Positions 58,874-64,000 of a stretch of DNA of 64,000 nt are shown here, one piece after another. The notes under the pieces were generated by a model. That model was not told the origin of the DNA, searched no databases, and saw only the letters and a program-made list of their open reading frames with translations. Source of the stretch: UBA2277 sp035477615 (lineage in GTDB: Bacteria > Patescibacteriota > Microgenomatia > UBA1400 > MFAQ01). The stretch is taken from assembly GCA_035477615.1 (NCBI GenBank), contig DATIKJ010000051.1:1-64000 (forward strand), given 5' to 3'. Numbering within the stretch: position 1 is the stretch's first letter; the number at the start of each line of letters is the position of its first letter. Both the position numbers and the translations under genes were made by a program.

Positions 58874-58912
58874 TACTTGGACTATTATACTCCAAGTACA
58901 CCGTTTTAACCA
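58874..58912 (-). promoter_or_regulatory. Rrf2 operator and promoter of the suf operon
   Basis: Arms TACTTGGA (58874-58881) and TCCAAGTA (58891-58898) form a perfect 8-bp inverted repeat with a nine-base spacer. Minus-strand TATAAT (58884-58889) lies exactly between the arms, with TGGTTA (58907-58912) 17 bases further up as a weak -35. A bound dimer would block polymerase. The ATG at 58872 is eleven bases from the -10. Confidence 0.85.
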
Positions 58913-58913
58913 C

Positions 58914-59747
58914 CTATTTCTTCGATACCGCTCCCTCAATCTGCTCCCAGTCACGCACCTTTCGAATCTTCAAATTTTTCTTCCATGCATTCTCAATCAC
59001 CGACAAATCCACATCCAGTTCTTTAGCCAATCCCAATAAAGCTACCGTATCTTTTGGAAAACACTTTCCCCCAAACCCTCTTTGGGTCGTAATATCCAAA
59101 TGTGAGTCATATATTCGTTTATCTGCTACCACCATTTTCTTCATTTCCCCATAATTTACCCCCAACTTTTCGCATAGATCAAACATCTCATTGGCAAAAG
59201 ATACCTTTGTCGCCAAATATGTATTGGCCATATACTTCACCACTTCAGCCGTTGTTGGGTCTGTTTCAAATATTGGAGTCTTAGGAAAAGTCGCTCGATA
59301 CAAATCTACCACCCACTGTTTTACCTCATTATTATCTGCCCCTACCACCACTCTATCCGCATTCACAAAATCCTCCAAGTAATTTGCCTCCGTCAAGAAC
59401 TCCGGATTAAATACCATCCGAGGATACTTCAATTTCTTAATCAGTCTCCTAGTCGTCCCTGGAATAATCGTAGATTTCAACACAATAATCGGTTTTACTT
59501 TGTTCTTTTTCGCAGACGCCACTATCTCGGCCGTCACGTCTTCCACAATAGACAAATCGATCTTTGTGTACTCCTTGGTCATCGGAGTTGGTACACCTAC
59601 AAAAATCACCTCCGATTTTTTAACCACTTCATCCAAAGAAAGTGTTGGTAAAAACTTATCATAAATATAAACCTCATTTTCCTCCTTAAATCCATACTCT
59701 ACTGCTTTTCCAACAAATCCATATCCAACAATTCCAATTTTGTACAT
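58914..59747 (-). CDS. UDP-glucose/GDP-mannose dehydrogenase family protein, short form
   Basis: A 277-residue nucleotide-sugar dehydrogenase: NAD motif KIGIVGYGFVGKAVEYGF, VFVGVPTPM, STIIPGTTRRL, FNPEFLTEANYLEDF, the dimer helix region AEVVKYMANTYLATKVSFANEMFDLCEKLG, and catalytic Cys in GFGGKCFPKDT. The normal enzyme (~430 residues) has a C-terminal UDP-binding domain, which is missing, so the substrate may differ or another subunit may supply it. TACACT (59754-59759) lies six bases before the ATG. Confidence 0.87.
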   Translation of the reverse strand: MYKIGIVGYGFVGKAVEYGFKEENEVYIYDKFLPTLSLDEVVKKSEVIFVGVPTPMTKEYTKIDLSIVEDVTAEIVASAKKNKVKPIIVLKSTIIPGTTRRLIKKLKYPRMVFNPEFLTEANYLEDFVNADRVVVGADNNEVKQWVVDLYRATFPKTPIFETDPTTAEVVKYMANTYLATKVSFANEMFDLCEKLGVNYGEMKKMVVADKRIYDSHLDITTQRGFGGKCFPKDTVALLGLAKELDVDLSVIENAWKKNLKIRKVRDWEQIEGAVSKK

Positions 59748-59753
59748 ACTATT

Positions 59754-59759
59754 AGTGTA
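59754..59759 (-). promoter_or_regulatory. -10 element of the dehydrogenase gene (leaderless type)
   Basis: TACACT exactly six bases before ATG 59747. Confidence 0.58.
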
Positions 59760-59785
59760 ACACTTACAATAACCTTGTCAACTGT

Positions 59786-60418
59786 CTAAAACAATCCCAT
59801 CTGTTGCTCCACCTTCTTAGGCTCTTCCCCTTTTGGATAAGAAAAATCCACTTCGATTTCTCTCAGCTCATTCCAATGATCTTTAAACCTCAATTTTCTA
59901 TTTTTCAAACCATAGTCATACACTCCTTTGGTTACTTCTACATCCATCTCACAGTATTTTTTCAAGTTAGCTAAGCTCTCAGGATCTCCCTTAGTCCACC
60001 AGGAAACTGCCTCAGCTCCTCCGGCTATTTTTCCTTGTCCCAAAGTTTCTTTGGCTACAGAATCAAGTTTTACTCGATGTCCAAAAACGTCTTTTATAAT
60101 CTTTAATACGTCAAAGTGATTAAGCTTAAAAAAGTTTCCCTTGTACACCCCATTCATAGCCGGCACATCAAAACCTAAACTGTTGTATCCAATAATTCTA
60201 TCTGCCTCTTCAAACCAGCTCCACATTTGCTCAAACTCACTCTCCCAAAAACTTTTCATTTCTCCCCTAATTTCTTTGAAATCCCGATCAATTTCTCGTC
60301 TATAAGCCGACACTATTGAAATACCCAAGTCTTCCGGTTTCTTTGCATTTATCTCATCAAAAAATTTTTTCGTCTCAATGTCAAAAATCACTTCCACTCT
60401 TTTTCCATCACTACTCAT
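59786..60418 (-). CDS. DEDD-family 3'-5' exonuclease (RNase H fold)
   Basis: A 210-residue exonuclease-like protein. The acidic residues appear in EVIFDIETKKFF (DxE), IIGYNSLGFDVPAM (Asp), and LKKYCEMDVEVTKGVYDYG (last Asp plus nearby residues), the layout of the predicted PolB-like exonuclease group. Substrate unknown. The C-terminal end QQMGLF resembles a beta-clamp-binding peptide (QxxxLF), hinting at a role with the replication clamp. Confidence 0.82.
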   Translation of the reverse strand: MSSDGKRVEVIFDIETKKFFDEINAKKPEDLGISIVSAYRREIDRDFKEIRGEMKSFWESEFEQMWSWFEEADRIIGYNSLGFDVPAMNGVYKGNFFKLNHFDVLKIIKDVFGHRVKLDSVAKETLGQGKIAGGAEAVSWWTKGDPESLANLKKYCEMDVEVTKGVYDYGLKNRKLRFKDHWNELREIEVDFSYPKGEEPKKVEQQMGLF

Positions 60419-60427
60419 GTGAGTTAT

Positions 60428-60934
60428 TTAATCACCCTTCTCCCATTTGTGCATCCTCTTCTTTCCATATCTTCCAAAAAAGAACACTCCAAATCCTAAT
60501 GCCAACGCCGGAATGTAATACTGCCAAGATCCAGCATCTAAAAGCTCCGACTCATCCGGCAACGCCGCTGGAGTTGCCACGGCTGCCGACACTGTTGCAT
60601 TAAATCTCAAAGTAAAAGAGATACTCTGTGTCCCCGACGTTATTGTTATCAAACTATCCCCTTGATCTAAAACACTGGGTATATAGCTCCACACCCCACT
60701 CGTACTTGCAGTCGTGTAATTTAACGACGTTTTAATTTTTACTCCTACCTGTGCACTTGGAGAAGCCGTTCCCGACAAAGATGGTATTCCACCTGTATAA
60801 GTTACCAAACTGTAATTTGTTCCGAGAGTAGACTGTGTTCCTACACTAGTAAGCGTCAAATCATACGCCCATACATTTCTCACAAAAACATAAAGTCCCA
60901 ACAAACTTATCAAATATATTAATCCTTTTTTCAT
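60428..60934 (-). CDS. Secreted, membrane-anchored Ig-like domain protein
   Basis: A 168-residue protein: signal peptide (about 1-23, ending VWAYD), a Ser/Thr-rich beta domain (about 24-120) that looks like a bacterial Ig-like fold, and a C-terminal transmembrane helix (about 135-155) with a basic tail (GRYGKKRMHKWEKGD). The anchor plan resembles sortase substrates but there is no LPxTG. Surface adhesion or decoration is a guess. It is two bases behind the beta-CASP nuclease gene. Confidence 0.72.
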   Translation of the reverse strand: MKKGLIYLISLLGLYVFVRNVWAYDLTLTSVGTQSTLGTNYSLVTYTGGIPSLSGTASPSAQVGVKIKTSLNYTTASTSGVWSYIPSVLDQGDSLITITSGTQSISFTLRFNATVSAAVATPAALPDESELLDAGSWQYYIPALALGFGVFFFGRYGKKRMHKWEKGD

Positions 60935-60935
60935 A

Positions 60936-62276
60936 TTAGATATCTATCTCATTATGCAACATCGGTGTATCAATTTTCACCCCAGGGAATTCTTGTCTCA
61001 CCTTCTCTGCCAACACTAACCTCGGCAACTCTTCTCCATGAGTCAAAATTACATGAGACAAACCCTCCATTTTTCCAAGCCACGTCAATATCTGTCCCTG
61101 ATCGGCGTGTGAACTCATTGTCTTAATCTCTTTTATTCTTGCTTTAACTGTAATCAAATTTCCCCAAATATTTACTGTGTCTGCTCCGTCTTTAATCTGT
61201 CGACCCATTGTTCCATCAGCTTGATATCCCACAAAAACTAACTGTGTTTTAGGATCCCCCAAAAATGAAATTACATGATGAAGTACTCTACCGCCAGTCA
61301 TCATGCCACTTCCCGCCACAATTATCTTTGTTCCCATCAAATTTTTTATCTGTCTACTTTTTTCAATCGTGTCACAAAGCACCAAACTTGGAAAATCAAA
61401 AGGATCGTCTGTTTTTGCTTGAGTCTGTAGTTTTCGGTTATATAACTCTGGAAAATCTCTAAAAATCTCCGTCGCTTTTATAGCCATTGGACTATCCAAA
61501 AATACTGGCGTTTCTGCAGCCATCTTTCCCTGTTTTTTTAACTGATCAAATATATACAAAATCTCTTGAGATCTTTGCAAAGAAAAGGAGGGAATAATTA
61601 CAGTTCCTTTTTCAGCTTCAGCTTCAGCAACAATTGCCGCTAGTTCTTCTACTTCATCTCGACTCTCATGTATCTCATCACCATAAGTTGATTCGACTAT
61701 TGCCACATCTGCTTTTTTTACCCAATGGGTCGGTTCCAATAAAGGTTCTGGTGTGTTTCCCAAATCTCCACTAAATGAGATTAATTTTCCACTTTTAACA
61801 TCACGGATAAGTACCGAGGCTGATCCTAAAATGTGACCTGCATCCAAAAGAGTCACCTCAAACTCACCTACCATAAAGGGCTTGTCATACTCAACCAGTT
61901 GTGACTGTTTCATTATTTTTTCCACATCTTCATCAGTAAAAAGTACCCCCTTAAGCTCTTCTTCTTTCGCAATCTTAGCTGAGTCATAAAGAACCAATTC
62001 AGTTAAAGCCTTTGTCGCCTCTGTCATAAAAATCGGACCTCTGAAACCATATTTCAGTAGTAATGGCAACCTTCCACAGTGATCTAGATGAGCATGGGTC
62101 AAAACAACAGCCGTTAATTTATCAAAATCAATATCTGGCTTTATAGTGTTCAACCCTGTCTCTTCCAATTTTCCTTGAAACATGCCGTAATCAATCATTA
62201 CTCCCGTCTTCTCTCCCGTAAGAAAGTAACACGAACCAGTAACCATGGAAGCTGCCCCTAAAAACTTTATTTTCAC
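60936..62276 (-). CDS. Metallo-beta-lactamase/beta-CASP ribonuclease
   Basis: A 446-residue nuclease of the beta-CASP group. The zinc site is LTHAHLDHCGRLPLL with LLDAGHILGSAS and SFSGDLGN; the beta-CASP region has PSFSLQRSQEILYIF, SGMMTGGRVLHHV and the final HADQGQILTWL and LTHGEE. It is an RNA-processing enzyme (YPYP/CPSF-like), endonuclease or 5' exonuclease. The start is GTG 62276, with TAAACT (62283-62288) six bases upstream. Confidence 0.92.
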   Translation of the reverse strand: MKIKFLGAASMVTGSCYFLTGEKTGVMIDYGMFQGKLEETGLNTIKPDIDFDKLTAVVLTHAHLDHCGRLPLLLKYGFRGPIFMTEATKALTELVLYDSAKIAKEEELKGVLFTDEDVEKIMKQSQLVEYDKPFMVGEFEVTLLDAGHILGSASVLIRDVKSGKLISFSGDLGNTPEPLLEPTHWVKKADVAIVESTYGDEIHESRDEVEELAAIVAEAEAEKGTVIIPSFSLQRSQEILYIFDQLKKQGKMAAETPVFLDSPMAIKATEIFRDFPELYNRKLQTQAKTDDPFDFPSLVLCDTIEKSRQIKNLMGTKIIVAGSGMMTGGRVLHHVISFLGDPKTQLVFVGYQADGTMGRQIKDGADTVNIWGNLITVKARIKEIKTMSSHADQGQILTWLGKMEGLSHVILTHGEELPRLVLAEKVRQEFPGVKIDTPMLHNEIDI

Positions 62277-62282
62277 TAATCC

Positions 62283-62288
62283 AGTTTA
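62283..62288 (-). promoter_or_regulatory. -10 element of the beta-CASP nuclease gene (leaderless type)
   Basis: TAAACT exactly six bases before GTG 62276. Confidence 0.52.
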
Positions 62289-62314
62289 TCAGACCTGCTT
62301 AATTGTTTTTTCAA

Positions 62315-62471
62315 ACTTAAGACCGTAGTCTACTCCCTTTTCGACAGGGTTACGTAAAGTGCGTATGGCATGGTGTTGCTATGTGCAACCATACGCACTG
62401 CGTATCAAGAAATTTTCTCGCAGGAGAAAATATTCTGGCTGACGACAAAGGGTGTAGACGGCAGGTCAAGT
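62315..62471. repeat. Multi-hairpin intergenic element B with long terminal stem
   Basis: A 157-base block between two divergent genes. An interrupted terminal stem pairs ACTT-GACC-GTCTAC-CCCTTT (62315-62340) with AAAGGG-GTAGAC-GGTC-AAGT (62447-62471). Inside are AGTGCGTATGG/CCATACGCACT (62358-62368/62389-62399, with an inner TTGC/GCAA) and a perfect ATTTTCTC-GCAG-GAGAAAAT hairpin (62412-62431). This is a three-way junction plan like elements A and C. No open frame lies inside. It may be a miniature inverted-repeat element or a structured RNA. Confidence 0.66.
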
Positions 62472-62497
62472 GAGAAAAAAAGTTATCCCACTTTTGC

Positions 62498-62503
62498 TAG
62501 AAT
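62498..62503 (+). promoter_or_regulatory. Extended -10 element of the zinc-ribbon gene (leaderless type)
   Basis: TGC-TAGAAT, an extended -10, exactly six bases before ATG 62510. Confidence 0.66.
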
Positions 62504-62509
62504 AAATCC

Positions 62510-63265
62510 ATGACTTGCCCTCACTGTACCTCACCTCTATCATTTATATCTATCGACACAACCGATGGTCAAACACAAACTATCAACGAATGTCTCAACT
62601 GTGGTGGTCACTTTATTCCTCCATACATAGCAAACTTTCTCTCTGTCGAAACTGCCAAAAATATTGACTCGGTTCTTCCAAAATCAAAGATTGTTCCTGC
62701 CACTCACCCTGTTTGTCCTCAGTGTGGTCAAGTCATGTCTAGTATTAAAGATGATGCTGTTCCTGAAACTGTCACTGTCTTCACCTGTCCCAACAATCAC
62801 GGTGATTTCTTTCCCAAAGGCCAGTTATTAAGTTTCAAAAAAGCTCAACAGGCAAAAATTTATTACCACAAACTCTGGGGTATTCCTCTAAAATCTGCCT
62901 TTGCTATCATCATTCCTCTTATTATTGCCTTTACTGCCATCTCTGTTATTCCAACAATTATTAAGCAAATCGGTACATCCCAAGAATCTCGTGTTAAAGC
63001 GGGCGATATTCTTACTGCTCCCCTCATCACCCCTGTCTCTAGTACCCAAGTTCTTATTTCTTTCTCCACCAAAAATCCTGTCATTGCTTCTATCCGCTTT
63101 ACCGAAGGACTAGACAAAACCTTTACTCTTTCTGAAACAGCTCAGACCAACCATCTCCTTAGTGTTGACAGTCTAACTTCAGGTACACTCTATAAATATG
63201 TTATTACTCTAAATATTAGTGGTAAAACCACAACCACCAACGAATATACTTTTGCTACTCCTTAA
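62510..63265 (+). CDS. Zinc-ribbon, transmembrane and Fn3-like domain protein
   Basis: A 251-residue protein in three parts. The N-terminal cytoplasmic part has two zinc ribbons: CPHC with CLNCGG (residues 3-38) and CPQCG with CPNNH (69-96, the last ligand His). One transmembrane helix follows (about 129-150). The external part (about 165-251) is a beta domain resembling fibronectin type III (VLISFSTKNPVIASIRFTEG, LYKYVITLNISGKTTTTNEYTF). A signal-relay or anchoring role is possible; no named family recognised. Confidence 0.75.
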   Translation: MTCPHCTSPLSFISIDTTDGQTQTINECLNCGGHFIPPYIANFLSVETAKNIDSVLPKSKIVPATHPVCPQCGQVMSSIKDDAVPETVTVFTCPNNHGDFFPKGQLLSFKKAQQAKIYYHKLWGIPLKSAFAIIIPLIIAFTAISVIPTIIKQIGTSQESRVKAGDILTAPLITPVSSTQVLISFSTKNPVIASIRFTEGLDKTFTLSETAQTNHLLSVDSLTSGTLYKYVITLNISGKTTTTNEYTFATP

Positions 63266-63270
63266 ACCAA

Positions 63271-63298
63271 GAAAAAGCCACCTGTCTCCAAGTGGCTT
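63271..63298 (-). terminator. Rho-independent terminator of the 63306-63908 gene
   Basis: Minus strand AAGCCAC-TTGGAGACAG-GTGGCTT followed by UUUC. It separates the convergent ends of the zinc-ribbon and exported-protein genes and may act in both directions. Confidence 0.82.
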
Positions 63299-63305
63299 AA
63301 AAATA

Positions 63306-63908
63306 TTACTCTCCTCTTCCGCAAGCTAATGCTTGCTCTAAATCACTAAATTTCATTCCCTGACAGGTGGCGTTCCAGACTCTGGAGTTATTTATCAGAT
63401 TCAAGCGGCTACTTTCGAAGCGAACTTCGTTTTGAAAAATTCCGCCTTTAACAGCAGACCAATCAACAGTATCCACAAAATTCTTTCCCCGATAGATATT
63501 GTTTACACCACCATCAACTATGATGGTGTCCTCATCAATCACCGCCAAAGCGGCAACTTCTGTGGGGCCACCCACAAGATATTGATCACCCTGCCAAGGA
63601 GTAAAAACCTCTACCGGCAGATTTAAAAGCGCCCATCCATTTTTGACGAATAAAACATTCGTGATATTGCCATGTTCTGCCACAAAAATGGCAAAACAAG
63701 TATTCATGTATGATGGCAGCTTCCCAGTCGCATCTGCTACAAGTTCGCTCAACGATGCAGCGTTATCATATACATCCGCTTCAAATCGCGGACACTTCGG
63801 AAGCCAAGCCGGAGTCGTTTTTGTTCCTCCATCATCAGCCGATACGGAGGAGAACATGCTCGCCATTAAAATGGCCACTAAAACCAGGACATAAACAACT
63901 TTTTTCAT
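63306..63908 (-). CDS. Exported protein of unknown function
   Basis: A 200-residue protein with a clear signal peptide (MKKVVYVLVLVAILMASMFSSVSAD) and a soluble domain of about 175 residues with four Cys (PKCPRFE, NTCFAIF, NATCQGM, ALACGRG) that could form two disulfides, in keeping with the DsbA-like enzyme in the window. The family is not recognised. Its promoter (63956-63984) and SD (GAGGAGG, five bases from the ATG) are the strongest in the window, so it is probably an abundant exported product. Confidence 0.76.
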   Translation of the reverse strand: MKKVVYVLVLVAILMASMFSSVSADDGGTKTTPAWLPKCPRFEADVYDNAASLSELVADATGKLPSYMNTCFAIFVAEHGNITNVLFVKNGWALLNLPVEVFTPWQGDQYLVGGPTEVAALAVIDEDTIIVDGGVNNIYRGKNFVDTVDWSAVKGGIFQNEVRFESSRLNLINNSRVWNATCQGMKFSDLEQALACGRGE

Positions 63909-63955
63909 TATCTCCTCCTCAGATTGAGAGTAATTTAAGGTTCACTTCGGGCTAT

Positions 63956-63984
63956 ATGATACCACGTTTAGCCTCAAATGTCAA
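63956..63984 (-). promoter_or_regulatory. Strong sigma-70 promoter of the exported protein gene
   Basis: TTGACA (63979-63984), 17-bp spacer, TATCAT (63956-63961), with a ~40-base leader ending in GAGGAGG. A consensus -35 and SD-led leader contrast with the leaderless genes. Confidence 0.85.
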
Positions 63985-64000
63985 GTTATAGGATGCCACT

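Overview
The window reads as a compact, AT-rich genome fragment of a bacterium of the Candidate Phyla Radiation (Patescibacteria), probably the Microgenomates side. This lineage call is an inference from gene content: a TraG/VirD4-like ATPase with a small Pro/Gln-rich partner, DUF5654, split transketolase subunits, a B12-dependent class II ribonucleotide reductase, an archaeal-type ATP-dependent DNA ligase, several small anchored proteins of the kind seen in CPR genomes, and very tight packing with many 4-base ATGA overlaps and 3' overlaps between convergent genes. TAG, TGA and TAA are all used as ordinary stops, so the standard bacterial code applies.

Layout. 1-7 kb: tyrS (partial), a TTG-started orphan gene, thrS, a RelE/ParE toxin-antitoxin pair, lysS and argS; thrS and argS each have a T-box riboswitch. 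7-9 kb: a CsoR-family regulator with its operator, then trxA and trxB. 9-18 kb: ABC exporter, pth, glycosyltransferase, cation exchanger, DedA-like protein, ATP-dependent ligase, a degenerate Fic protein, NAD(P)H-hydrate dehydratase. 18-26 kb: a minus-strand run trpS-csaA-ftsH-5'3' exonuclease-glycosyltransferase-mutM-recF. 25.8-28 kb: elongator tRNA-Met, an atypical initiator-tRNA-like gene, ftsB-like, a Xer-type recombinase, tRNA-Ile(UAU). 28-34 kb: TraG-like ATPase, cobalamin adenosyltransferase, NrdJ and NrdR with NrdR boxes. 34.5-41.6 kb: an amber-interrupted small gene, a degenerate CPBP protease, two class A penicillin-binding proteins around a GH18 protein. 41.6-51 kb: dehydrogenase, sugar kinase, class I aldolase, split transketolase, an ECF sigma cluster, LOG, rpe, rpiB. 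51-59 kb: a long minus-strand series from an Rrf2 regulator through sufCBDSU to DsbA-like, CcdA-like, FNR-like and ferredoxin genes and a DUF59 gene. 59-64 kb: a truncated UDP-sugar dehydrogenase, DEDD exonuclease, beta-CASP nuclease, zinc-ribbon membrane protein and an exported protein.

The most striking general pattern is promoter placement. At the first genes of many transcription units a -10 hexamer lies 5-8 bases (most often exactly 6) upstream of the start codon, so the mRNAs should be leaderless. Only a few genes have a long leader with a strong Shine-Dalgarno sequence. Other items worth attention are the two T-boxes, the initiator-like tRNA without normal D- and T-loops, tRNA-Ile(UAU), the in-frame amber gene, three intergenic multi-hairpin elements, and the regulator/operator pairs for NrdR, Rrf2, the CsoR-type protein and the toxin-antitoxin pair.
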